A stretch of 64,000 bases of DNA from Gammaproteobacteria bacterium (GTDB lineage Bacteria > Pseudomonadota > Gammaproteobacteria > SZUA-152). The position numbers were made by a program, and so were the translations under genes. Positions 44,809 to 53,073 of this stretch are shown here, piece by piece; positions within the stretch are counted from its first letter, which is position 1; every line of letters begins with the position of its first letter. The stretch spans positions 49,409 through 113,408 of the forward strand of contig DROS01000021.1 of the NCBI GenBank assembly GCA_011321815.1, written 5' to 3'. The notes below the pieces were generated by a model that was not told the origin of the DNA, ran no database searches, and was given only the letters and a program-made list of their open reading frames with translations.

Positions 44809-45396
44809 ATGGACAAAATGCACAAAAGTTGCTGGTTGATGCTGCGCATTTTGCTGTTACCCGCGTTGCCGCTGGCACTGTTGTTCAATGTGCAGCAGGC
44901 TGTGGCTTTTGAGGGGGATTATATCTGGGAGGCGCGTTTTAAGGCGAGTCTTGCCAAGGCGCAGTCAGGCCACCAGGTAAAAGACCAATATGCTGTTGGT
45001 GATATGTATTTGCGTGGCCGTGGCACAGCAAAAAATACTGCCAAGGCTTTGTACTGGTTTTTGCGGGCAGCAAAGCAGGGGCATCGCAAGGCTGCCTACA
45101 AAGCAGGTTATCTTTATCTCTACAGTGATGGTCTTCCGCCCGGAGCATCCCCCAAACAGGCGCTTCCCTGGATCAGAAAAGCCGCTCTTGCAGGATATGC
45201 CCCTGCCCAATACGAATTGGGGCGTGTGTTCTTATCCGGTAAAATCGTCAAACGTAATGAGCCCCAGGCGCTGATGTGGTGGGGGCGGGCCAAAGCGGCA
45301 AATTATGCCCCTGCCCGTAAGGCGTTTGATCAAATGGTAAAGCGTCTGGTGAAAATGCAAACCGCTTTTGTTGAGCAGAATCGTGCAGCAAAATAA
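44809..45396 (+). CDS. Sel1-repeat secreted protein
   Basis: A 195-aa protein. The signal peptide ends near QQAVAFEG, followed by three Sel1-like repeats ('YAVGDMYLRGRGTAKNTAKA', 'AGYLYLYSDGLPPGASPKQA', 'YELGRVFLSGKIVKRNEPQA'). Sel1 proteins are helical scaffolds for protein contacts. No linked partner gene is evident. The start follows GGAGGGCCA at good spacing. Confidence 0.82.
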   Translation: MDKMHKSCWLMLRILLLPALPLALLFNVQQAVAFEGDYIWEARFKASLAKAQSGHQVKDQYAVGDMYLRGRGTAKNTAKALYWFLRAAKQGHRKAAYKAGYLYLYSDGLPPGASPKQALPWIRKAALAGYAPAQYELGRVFLSGKIVKRNEPQALMWWGRAKAANYAPARKAFDQMVKRLVKMQTAFVEQNRAAK

Positions 45397-45589
45397 CGGG
45401 GCTGCAAACGGTTGCGACAATACTTCAGACGGGATGCGACAGGCGCACATTAATAAACAGGTTTAACTTTTGTCTGCTTGTGCCGATAAATTCCGGCGGG
45501 TTTTCAGTTCATGAGCCGTGTCATGCGTCACTTTGCAGTGCAAACCCGCTACAGTACAAGCATATGGCTTAAATCAAACCGGAGTGGGG

Positions 45590-45904
45590 ATGTCCAGCGC
45601 CATCGACAATAACAAACACGATCAGCGGGCATTTCCACGCATTACTGTTACCTGTCCCGTGTTATATCTGTTGCCATCTGCCAAGCGTTGGCAAGTGGCC
45701 AGGCTGGTGGATTTCTCGGCTACGGGCATTAGTATGGTGTGTGACGACAAGCTAAATGTTGGCGCCGAAATTTCATTGCAAATCAAACCCGGCAGTCAGA
45801 AAATTGTACCCGCGCTTTCTGCTACGGGCATTGTTATGCGTAGCGAAACCAATAATGAGCAGCAATATGTGATTTCCTGCAAGCTCACCAAAGTGCAACG
45901 CTGA
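45590..45904 (+). CDS. PilZ-domain c-di-GMP-binding protein
   Basis: A 104-aa protein from the ATG at 45590, after GGAGTGGGG. Both PilZ motifs are present: RAFPR (RxxxR) and DFSATG (D/NxSxxG), so c-di-GMP binding is expected. It is a single-domain receptor. WspR in the same window makes the ligand, and the exopolysaccharide genes are plausible outputs, but no direct link is shown. Confidence 0.88.
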   Translation: MSSAIDNNKHDQRAFPRITVTCPVLYLLPSAKRWQVARLVDFSATGISMVCDDKLNVGAEISLQIKPGSQKIVPALSATGIVMRSETNNEQQYVISCKLTKVQR

Positions 45905-46384
45905 AATGCGCCGCTGGTGCAGATATTGCCTGCCACTCAAAATAACGCTAAACGAATCCATAATGCTACAGGTATATATTTCAATAAGTTGAATTTAACA
46001 AGGGAGAATTCATTTATTGCAGGTTTCGTGCATTTTTGTATTCCGTATTTTCTATTGAGAATATTCTGTAAATTCGTTGTTATCCTGTGTTAACAAGTGT
46101 GGGCACTTGGGGTGGATAAACAGTTTTTCATGCCCCACTTTTATTTCTTTTAATACACCTGCTTCACATAATTGTTAACGCTACGGGCATAGTGACGCAG
46201 GAGTGTGGAAACGGGAGAAGAGTCTTGCGCGGATGTTGGCGGTTGTTGATATTGTTGATATCCTGAGCTTTGTTTTTAGTGTATTAAAAACAAAAAAATC
46301 TTGACAAGCAAAAATTAACACTGGATACATTCAGAAATATTTTCCCCTGAACAATACAATTAAAGGTTTCCAAGGAACGTTGCC
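45905..46384. other. 480-bp intergenic region upstream of sdhB
   Basis: No gene is seen, and sdhC, sdhD and sdhA, which usually precede sdhB, are not here. The right part is AT-rich and holds the promoter region listed separately at 46271-46331. Confidence 0.5.
46271..46331 (+). promoter_or_regulatory. Candidate sdhB promoter with upstream dyad
   Basis: A perfect -35 TTGACA at 46301-46306 has possible -10 boxes GATACA (46324-46329, 17-bp spacer) or TACATT (46326-46331). A perfect dyad TGTTTTTA-GTGTAT-TAAAAACA lies at 46271-46292, just upstream of the -35, and may be a regulator site. The -10 is weak. Confidence 0.45.
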
Positions 46385-47080
46385 ATGCGATTTCTGATTC
46401 ACCGTTACAATCCCGAGGTTGATAAAAAACCGCGTATGCAGGAATACACGGTGGAAGGCTTCGCGTCGGGCGCTATGCTGTTGGATGCGTTGTTCCGTAT
46501 CAAGGAGGAGGATGACAGTCTGAGCTTCCGGCGTTCCTGTGGTGAAGGTGTGTGTGGTTCCGATGCGATGAATATCAACGGCCGCAACGGGCTGGCTTGT
46601 ATTACGCCGCTGAAATCACTCAAGGAACCCATTGAAGTACGTCCGGTGCCGGGCCTGCCGATTATTCGTGATCTCGTTGTGGATATGCGCCAGTTTTACC
46701 ATCAGTATCGTTCTGTTAAACCCTGGCTTACTGTGCATGACCCCGAGCCGGAAACAGAATACCTGCAAACGCCTGAGCAGCGTGATCAGCTGGATGGCCT
46801 GTATGAATGTATTTTATGCGGTGCCTGTTCAACGGCCTGTCCCTCGTTCTGGTGGAATCCGGATAAATTCCGCGGACCGGCAGCCCTGTTGCAGTCCTGG
46901 CGGTTTTTGGCGGACAGTCGTGATCAGGCCACCGCTGAGCGCCTTGAAGAGCTTGAAGGTGCGTATCGTTTGTTTCGTTGTCACAGCATCATGAATTGCA
47001 TGGATGTGTGCCCCAAGGGTCTGAATCCCACCAAGGCAATTGGTAATATCAAAAAAATGATGCTGAAGCACCTGGTGTGA
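46385..47080 (+). CDS. sdhB: Succinate dehydrogenase iron-sulfur subunit SdhB
   Basis: A 231-aa protein. The [2Fe-2S] motif is 'FRRSCGEGVCGSDAMNINGR' plus GLACIT. The [4Fe-4S] and [3Fe-4S] ligands lie in 'CILCGACSTACPSFWW' and 'RCHSIMNCMDVCPKGLNPTK'. It passes electrons from SdhA to quinone. It is unusual that sdhCDA do not precede it; the genes upstream are unrelated. The last base pairs overlap sdhE (GTGTGA). Confidence 0.95.
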   Translation: MRFLIHRYNPEVDKKPRMQEYTVEGFASGAMLLDALFRIKEEDDSLSFRRSCGEGVCGSDAMNINGRNGLACITPLKSLKEPIEVRPVPGLPIIRDLVVDMRQFYHQYRSVKPWLTVHDPEPETEYLQTPEQRDQLDGLYECILCGACSTACPSFWWNPDKFRGPAALLQSWRFLADSRDQATAERLEELEGAYRLFRCHSIMNCMDVCPKGLNPTKAIGNIKKMMLKHLV

Positions 47081-47334
47081 CATCCACTGCCGGTAAAAAC
47101 CGCATTCACTGGCAGTGCCGCCGGGGTATGCTGGAGCTGGATGATATGCTGCAAGGTTTTCTTGATCGTGGTTTTGATGATTTGACACAAAGCGAGCGCG
47201 TCCAGTTTGAAAACTTGTTAACCTGTCACGATAACCTGTTACTTGAATACCTGATGGGCCGCACCGTGCCCGCTGATCCGGATACCGCCAATGTCGTCAA
47301 CAAAATACGCGCAGCCGCTCAGGTTGCAACCTAA
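47077..47334 (+). CDS. sdhE: SdhE flavinylation factor
   Basis: An 85-aa protein from a GTG overlapping the sdhB stop. 'NRIHWQCRRGMLELDDML' holds the SdhE RGxxE motif that promotes covalent FAD attachment to SdhA. Position after sdhB fits. The end overlaps ygfX by 44 bp. Confidence 0.9.
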   Translation: MTSTAGKNRIHWQCRRGMLELDDMLQGFLDRGFDDLTQSERVQFENLLTCHDNLLLEYLMGRTVPADPDTANVVNKIRAAAQVAT

Positions 47335-47749
47335 GGCATCCCGCATTCTTATCGGTTTTTTGGTTGCCGGTCATCTTGGTGCTATTGCCATATTGTTTCC
47401 CCTGGACTTGGCGCTGGCCGTTAAAATCACTATTGCTGTGGTGCTGCTGGTGAGTCTGGTGATTGCGTTGCGTAAACAGCCAGGCAGAATGGGGGAGGGT
47501 GGCGTGCAGATGCTCACTTGGCAGACCGATGGCGAATGGTTGTTGGAAACCGTCGACGGCAAACAATTGAAGGCCACCTTACACGAATCAACCTATGTGC
47601 ATCCGTGGCTGGTGGTGCTGAATTTTCGGCAGGAAGGTAAACCTGGTTTGTTATCGTTTGCCCTGGCTCCTGATGCATTGGACCAGGAGATATTTCGGGC
47701 GCTTCGTGTGCGTTTGAAAGTGGCGGGAAAAACAGGAAGTCCCGGTTGA
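47291..47749 (+). CDS. ygfX: YgfX-like membrane protein
   Basis: A 152-aa protein. After 'STKYAQPLRLQPKASRILIG' come two membrane helices (about 18-60), then a soluble domain ('MLTWQTDGEWLLETVDGKQL', 'YVHPWLVVLNFRQEGKPGLL'). This matches YgfX (CptA), encoded after sdhE in gammaproteobacteria. A toxin role for the pair has been proposed in E. coli but is disputed. The stop overlaps the next ATG (TGATG). Confidence 0.82.
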   Translation: MSSTKYAQPLRLQPKASRILIGFLVAGHLGAIAILFPLDLALAVKITIAVVLLVSLVIALRKQPGRMGEGGVQMLTWQTDGEWLLETVDGKQLKATLHESTYVHPWLVVLNFRQEGKPGLLSFALAPDALDQEIFRALRVRLKVAGKTGSPG

Positions 47750-48000
47750 TGGCGTTTGTGGGGCATGTGCGGCAGGTCACGGGAAAACCTGTGGGTTTTA
47801 AGGTCGTTATTGGCGCTTATGGGTGGCTGAACAACATGTGCGAAGAAATTCAGTATTGTGGTATTGAATGTGCGCCGGGTTTCATCACTATTGATCGTTG
47901 TGATGGTGGCGCCGGTGCTGCACCAATGCCGTTGATGGATGATGTGGGACTCACCATGAAAGAAATGATGCAGGATAAGCTGTTTGTGGTTCGTGTATAA
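47749..48000 (+). pseudogene. Fragment of FMN-binding glutamate-synthase-like protein
   Basis: An 83-codon frame reading 'TGKPVGFKVVIGAYGWLNNM', 'GIECAPGFITIDRCDGGAGA' and APMPLMDDVGLTMKE. This is the core FMN/substrate segment of the roughly 500-residue GltB-like barrel. Both the N-terminal and C-terminal parts are missing. It overlaps the ygfX stop by one base, so it may still be translated. Probably the product of an internal deletion. Confidence 0.75.
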
Positions 48001-48028
48001 ACAGACATAATTATTTTATAAAATAGTT

Positions 48029-48487
48029 ATGTTACACATCATAAAACTGTTATTGCCGGCAGTCATTCCTTCCTGGCGGTTTTTTGACGTCATAGCCCCT
48101 TCGCCCCGTATTCAGTTTACGTTGTTGAATTCAAAAAACGGGCCGTCATCCGGGGCTCAGGTTTGGCGTGAGTTTCGCCCGCCTCCGGCCCGGGTTTCAT
48201 TTTTGCAAATGCTGGGACATATGTTCTGGAATCCACGACGGAATGAAAGTCTGTTTCTGGTGAGCTGTGCCGAGCGTATTTTGCAACAGTACACAGAGCA
48301 TAGTGAAGATGAAATTCTGAAACGCATTGCACATGAACTCGTGGCCCATGACGCGCATTATTCCACATTAAGCCCAGGTTATTTGCAGTTCCGCCTGCTA
48401 CTGGTGCAACGTAAAGGCACCCGGTTGCAGCAAAAGGTGGTGTTTCATTCGCGCATCCAGGCATTGCCCATGCAGGATATACCGTGA
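48029..48487 (+). CDS. Hypothetical protein preceding an HTTM-like gene
   Basis: A 152-aa protein starting MLHIIKLLLPAVIPSWRFFD. It lacks clear membrane helices and carries motifs such as 'SPRIQFTLLNSKNGPSSGAQ' and 'ARVSFLQMLGHMFWNPRRNE'. I do not recognise a family. The stop overlaps the start of the HTTM-like gene (GTGAAC context, 4 bp), so the pair is translationally coupled and likely works together. Confidence 0.7.
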   Translation: MLHIIKLLLPAVIPSWRFFDVIAPSPRIQFTLLNSKNGPSSGAQVWREFRPPPARVSFLQMLGHMFWNPRRNESLFLVSCAERILQQYTEHSEDEILKRIAHELVAHDAHYSTLSPGYLQFRLLLVQRKGTRLQQKVVFHSRIQALPMQDIP

Positions 48488-49176
48488 ACTTCGACGATGC
48501 CATCAGGTTGACGGAAGTCCTGCTGGGTTTTGCTTTTGCACAGCAGAGCATCGAACACTTCAAGTCCTTTGCCGATGAACAGCGCTTGTTTATCCCGCGC
48601 TTCATTTTGTCAGTGTTGCTTATTATAGGCTTTCAAACTGCCTGGGTCGCACTTTTGTTGTTTGTGCTGGGACTGGCGATATTGCATCGTTTTCAGGGAC
48701 CCTATAACGGCGGCTCGGATCGTATGAGTCTGTTAATCCTGTTTTGTCTGTGTCTGGTGTATTTTGCTCCCACGCAACGTTGGCAGGAAATCGCTTTTGG
48801 TTACCTTGCCCTGCAACTGGTTTTTTCGTATTTTTTTTCTGGCTGGGTAAAAATAATAAACCCGGAATGGCGAAATGGCCGTGCTTTGTGCGACGTTTTC
48901 CAATTTTCAGTCTATCCTGTCAGTGAGTCCTTGCGGCGATGGAGGGAATCACCCCGTGTACTTTTTGTGATGGCCTGGGGAGTCATGGTTTTTGAATTGA
49001 TTTTTCCGCTATTGCTGCTGTCGCACACGAGCCTGATTGTTGCATTGATTATTGCGGCAAGCTTTCACTTTGCAAATGCCTGTTTATTTGGATTGAACCG
49101 GTTCTTCTGGATATGGATGGCCGCTTATCCATCCATATTATGGTTTCAGTTACGTTTTTTGATTACCGCAGACTGA
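48484..49176 (+). CDS. HTTM-like multi-pass membrane protein
   Basis: A 230-aa protein from a GTG with about six membrane helices. A late segment 'SFHFANACLFGLNRFFWIWM' resembles the HTTM domain of vitamin-K-dependent carboxylase-like proteins, including a His in the helix. It is coupled to the preceding hypothetical gene. The chemistry is unknown. Confidence 0.7.
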   Translation: MNFDDAIRLTEVLLGFAFAQQSIEHFKSFADEQRLFIPRFILSVLLIIGFQTAWVALLLFVLGLAILHRFQGPYNGGSDRMSLLILFCLCLVYFAPTQRWQEIAFGYLALQLVFSYFFSGWVKIINPEWRNGRALCDVFQFSVYPVSESLRRWRESPRVLFVMAWGVMVFELIFPLLLLSHTSLIVALIIAASFHFANACLFGLNRFFWIWMAAYPSILWFQLRFLITAD

Positions 49177-49365
49177 AAGCATGAAGGCTTGGGATTGGTA
49201 ACACAGAAAAACCCTCTGCCTTCTTGTTGCGTCGCCTGATGCTGCTCAATAAGTAACCGGTTTGTTTTGTCGCGGTGCGCCATATGCAGATGGAAATTAT
49301 TTTGTGCGCGTGCCAAAGAGGTGGGTATTGATGTGTTATAAAAATTGGGGTTCATAGTTGTAGTA

Positions 49366-49647
49366 ATGTGTAATCTCATGCACTATTGGAACAGGCTTAC
49401 GGATTTCTACCTTCTGAATAATATGGCAAAAACCGCAACGAATGATGTGCCCGATTGCTCAGTACGGGAGTGTGAGGTACTTATGCTTCTCGCCAAGGGA
49501 TACAGTTACAATGAAACAGCCACGTGTCTTGGCTGCAAGGTTTCCACTGTCCAGACTCACGTGAAAAACATCTATAAAAAAATGGGTGTACACTCACGAG
49601 CCGAGGCTGTTCATGAAGCGCTTCAAATCGGGATGATTCAGATTTAG
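49366..49647 (+). CDS. Single-domain LuxR-type HTH regulator
   Basis: About 93 aa from an ATG at 49366; an ATG at 49423 (MAKTATNDVPD) is equally possible. The product is little more than a GerE/LuxR helix-turn-helix: 'VRECEVLMLLAKGYSYNETA' and 'VSTVQTHVKNIYKKMGVHSR'. It has no receiver or autoinducer domain. It lies directly upstream of the contractile-injection genes, which it may control (inference). Confidence 0.8.
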   Translation: MCNLMHYWNRLTDFYLLNNMAKTATNDVPDCSVRECEVLMLLAKGYSYNETATCLGCKVSTVQTHVKNIYKKMGVHSRAEAVHEALQIGMIQI

Positions 49648-49660
49648 CGGAATGTTAACA

Positions 49661-49678
49661 ATCCCATGTTTATGGGAT
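49661..49678. promoter_or_regulatory. Perfect 7-bp dyad upstream of the injection-system operon
   Basis: ATCCCAT-GTTT-ATGGGAT lies 14 bp after the LuxR-type gene and 153 bp before the sheath gene. No T tract follows, so an operator is as likely as an RNA hairpin. Confidence 0.4.
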
Positions 49679-49830
49679 AGCGGCTCGTAGCGTTGCCCTA
49701 TTAAATGGGTTTTTTTACCCCGTCGAATGTAGAGGAACGTGTTTCTGACAACTGACCTGAACGGTTGGTTTCGCAGTATTTTTGTACATTTGATTCATGA
49801 GTCCCGTTAGGGAGCACAGGAGGTCAAAGA

Positions 49831-52539
49831 ATGCCAAATTATCTGCATCCAGGCGTGTATATAGAAGAAATACCCAGTGGTTCGAAGCCGATTGAGGGCG
49901 TGGGAACCTCTACCGCTGCATTTGTCGGGTATGCGGTTAAAGGGCGCATCGCCGAGCCGACACTTATCCAAAAATGGGACGACTACGAGCGCATCTACGG
50001 TGGTGTGCGCGATCTTGGCAAGAGCACCCAGGGTGACCCCATGGGGTTGTCCGTGGCCGCCTTCTTTCTGAACGGGGGCACCAAGGCCTACATCGTCCGG
50101 GTAACTGAAGATACTGAAAAAAAGGTTTTGGGCGCCAACCATGCCGCAAAAGCCACAGGGTATGTCGATCACCCCAGTGAGACCGGCAAAAAGGCGCTGA
50201 AGTTTACCGCAGCCAATGAAGGGGCATGGGCAAACGGGATTATCATCAAGCTTCAGGACAACGAACTTGGGAATGGCAGCTACGACGTTCTGGTTGGCCG
50301 GGAGAGCACAGACTCGCGGGGGAATGTAACGTTCACGGCTGACGAGAGTTTTGTTGGCGTCAGCCTTGATGCTGATCACCCGCTGTATATCGGGAATGTC
50401 ATTAATGCCAGATCCGATCTGGTGACGGTGGACGAGGTCTCGGACGTATCCACGCTGAATATGGTATCGGATCAATACCTGGGTACGAGCACCAGTGGTG
50501 ATCTCTCGGATGTTTCACTTGATTTTTCGGCCTTGAGTCCATCTGCCCGGAAAATGAAAATCACGGTGGATACGGAAACAGAGAAAACCATTGTGCTGGA
50601 TCAAAAGCACTTTACCGATTTGCCTTCACTGGCGGCGCATATTCGTGACAAGGTGCAGAAAATTGATGCAGAAAAAGAGTGTTATGCGAAGTTCTCCTGT
50701 GAGGTGCTCAATAATAAAAAGCTGGTGCTGGCCTCCGGAACGCGAAAAAGCATTTCATCGGTAAAAATAAAGCATGACTTTGGTATCGCACCCGGTTTGA
50801 AACTCGGTGTTGTGTTGTATCAGGGGAGCAGTACCAGTGGTGACCTGGGTGGTGGATTTTCACTGGCGCTATCCAATACAACAACCTTTCCTGATACAGA
50901 GTCACGCTCTTTGCAAGGAACCGTTGATGGCAACCCGTTTACTGTTGATCTGGGGAATTCAGACCTCGCAGGCATTGCAGATATTGCCGCTGTAATCAAT
51001 GGCGTGAATGGGCTTTCCTGTACTGCCAGTGGCACTACATTGAAGCTGGTTTCCGATACAGCACGGTCCACCTCATCGGTTGTGATCCAGTCAGACTTTG
51101 GTATCGCACCAACCCTCAAACTGGGTATCGCCCCTGAAAACCACGGTGGCGAAGAGCTTACCGGGCAGGACTACCATAACAAGAGTCTGAGCAAGGGGAG
51201 CAGCACAAGTGGTGACCTGGGTGCATCCTTCTCTCTTGCCCTGTCGGATAATGCGCTTTTCCCTGATGCGGATGCGAGATCCCTGCGGGGTGTGCTTGAT
51301 GGATCTCCATTTGGGCCGTTTGACCTTGGGACAGACGATCTTGCAGACATCGGCGCGATTGCAGGCAAGATCAGTGAAATAGCCGGGCTTACCTGTACTG
51401 CCGTGGGCAATAAGCTGGTACTCGAATCAGCGCTGACCGGCGCCACATCAGCCATTGTGATTCAATCGGATTTCGGCATTGCTGAAATGCTGAAGCTGGG
51501 AGTGCTTCCGGAGAACTGGGGTGGTGTGGAGCGGACGGGGCCTCAGAACAGTGAGCTGAACTTCCGTATAGAGCTGACCGGTCAGGAGCATGCTGACTCC
51601 GCCATGCCCAAAGACAGGCTGGACAATGGCGTGGATGGTGGCAAACCGCTGCTGGATGATTATGTTCAGGTTTTTACCCGGTTTACCAAATACAGGGACA
51701 TCAACATCATCTGTTTGCCCGGCCAGTATTGGTCACAGGACAGCGCCGGCAATGCGGTAGTGCAGGCCGCCATCGGCCATGCCGAAAAGATGAAGAGCCG
51801 CATGGTGCTCGTCGACCCACCACCATCCTATGAATTGACCAATGAAAAGATGGTCAACGATATGGGGCTTCCCTCCCAAACCTACTGTGTCACCTACTAT
51901 CCGTGGGTGAGTGCGGCCAACCGTTTTTATCACGCCGAGCGTGCTCCCGGATTGCCCAAAAATGTTCTGGTTCCACCCAGTGGTTATGCCGCTGGCATGT
52001 GGGCCAAAATCGATGCAAAACGTGGTGTCTGGAAAGCGGCGGCCGGTACAGAAACCGGCTTGCTGGGAATCTCCGGCCTTGAATTTCAAGTCGAGGACGG
52101 CGAGCAGGATTCACTCAACCCCTGGGGCGTGAACTGTTTGCGCAGGATGCCGGGAGCGGGTCCGGTCATATGGGGTGCCCGTACGCTGGCGACCAAAGCC
52201 GATCCGGAGTGGCGTTATGTGCCTGTGCGCCGTACCGCCATGATGATCGAACAGAGTATTTATCAGGGGGTTCAGTGGGCGGTATTTGAACCAAACAATC
52301 ATATTCTCTGGTCTGCCCTGCGGGCCAATATCGGCAACTTCATGAATGGCCTGTTCCGGGCTGGCGCCTTTCAGGGTGAAAAGGCTTCGGATGCCTATTT
52401 TGTGCGCTGTAGTCTGGGGGACACAATGACCCAGGGGGATATTGATGCCGGGCAGGTTATCGCTATCGTTGGCTTTGCGCCACTCAAACCTGCGGAATTC
52501 GTTATCGTTCGTATTCAGCAGAAAGTGAACCAGCAATAA
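49831..52539 (+). CDS. Contractile tail sheath protein with three inserted repeat modules
   Basis: A 902-aa protein. The N-terminal 'YIEEIPSGSKPIEGVGTSTA' and the C-terminal region ('LRANIGNFMNGLFRAGAFQG', then DAYFVRCSLGDTMTQGDID) are standard phage/eCIS sheath. The middle holds three tandem modules starting at residues 218, 332 and 456 ([S/T]STSGDL) and ending around 573, each closing with a DFGIAP-x-LKLG motif. Typical sheaths have about 350-500 residues, so the insert accounts for the excess. An AGGAGG precedes the ATG. First gene of the cluster. Confidence 0.93.
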   Translation: MPNYLHPGVYIEEIPSGSKPIEGVGTSTAAFVGYAVKGRIAEPTLIQKWDDYERIYGGVRDLGKSTQGDPMGLSVAAFFLNGGTKAYIVRVTEDTEKKVLGANHAAKATGYVDHPSETGKKALKFTAANEGAWANGIIIKLQDNELGNGSYDVLVGRESTDSRGNVTFTADESFVGVSLDADHPLYIGNVINARSDLVTVDEVSDVSTLNMVSDQYLGTSTSGDLSDVSLDFSALSPSARKMKITVDTETEKTIVLDQKHFTDLPSLAAHIRDKVQKIDAEKECYAKFSCEVLNNKKLVLASGTRKSISSVKIKHDFGIAPGLKLGVVLYQGSSTSGDLGGGFSLALSNTTTFPDTESRSLQGTVDGNPFTVDLGNSDLAGIADIAAVINGVNGLSCTASGTTLKLVSDTARSTSSVVIQSDFGIAPTLKLGIAPENHGGEELTGQDYHNKSLSKGSSTSGDLGASFSLALSDNALFPDADARSLRGVLDGSPFGPFDLGTDDLADIGAIAGKISEIAGLTCTAVGNKLVLESALTGATSAIVIQSDFGIAEMLKLGVLPENWGGVERTGPQNSELNFRIELTGQEHADSAMPKDRLDNGVDGGKPLLDDYVQVFTRFTKYRDINIICLPGQYWSQDSAGNAVVQAAIGHAEKMKSRMVLVDPPPSYELTNEKMVNDMGLPSQTYCVTYYPWVSAANRFYHAERAPGLPKNVLVPPSGYAAGMWAKIDAKRGVWKAAAGTETGLLGISGLEFQVEDGEQDSLNPWGVNCLRRMPGAGPVIWGARTLATKADPEWRYVPVRRTAMMIEQSIYQGVQWAVFEPNNHILWSALRANIGNFMNGLFRAGAFQGEKASDAYFVRCSLGDTMTQGDIDAGQVIAIVGFAPLKPAEFVIVRIQQKVNQQ

Positions 52540-52551
52540 AGGAGAACTCAC

Positions 52552-53061
52552 ATGGCGGCACCCTTATTTCCGGTCAATGCCCATCGCCACGACCCATACC
52601 GCACATTCAAGTTTCAGGTGCTGATTGACAGCAAGCCAGTGGCGGGTTTGAAAAAAATGTCTGCGTTGAAAAAAACCACCGAAGCGGTTGACTGGCGCAC
52701 GGGTGGTGACCCCACCCATGTGCGCAAATTGCCCGGTGGCACCAAATACGAAGCCATTACACTTGAGCAAGGTCTGACGCACGATCCCGTCTTCGAGCAA
52801 TGGGCCAATCTGGTGAACAACATTGATGGTGACTCAGGCATGTCACTGCTTAATTTCCGCAAGGATATTGTCGTCAATGTGCTGAATCTCAATGGACAGG
52901 TGGCCATCAGTTATATCATCAAGCGGGCATGGGTTTCCGAGTATCAGGCGTTGCCGGATCTTGATGCCGGAACCACCAATGCCGTGGGGATTCAGACGAT
53001 CAAACTGGAACATGAGGGTTGGGATCGTGACGAATCGGTTAGTGAACCCACAGAAGCATGA
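52552..53061 (+). CDS. Inner tube protein (gp19/Hcp-like)
   Basis: A 169-aa protein of the phage tail tube family used in eCIS: 'DPYRTFKFQVLIDSKPVAGL', then 'VDWRTGGDPTHVRKLPGGTK' and 'YEAITLEQGLTHDPVFEQWA'. It forms the rigid tube inside the sheath. Only one tube gene is seen in the window; Afp-type systems have two. It follows the sheath gene by 12 bp with a good ribosome site (AAAGGAG). Confidence 0.93.
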   Translation: MAAPLFPVNAHRHDPYRTFKFQVLIDSKPVAGLKKMSALKKTTEAVDWRTGGDPTHVRKLPGGTKYEAITLEQGLTHDPVFEQWANLVNNIDGDSGMSLLNFRKDIVVNVLNLNGQVAISYIIKRAWVSEYQALPDLDAGTTNAVGIQTIKLEHEGWDRDESVSEPTEA

Positions 53062-53073
53062 TGTTTTATCATC

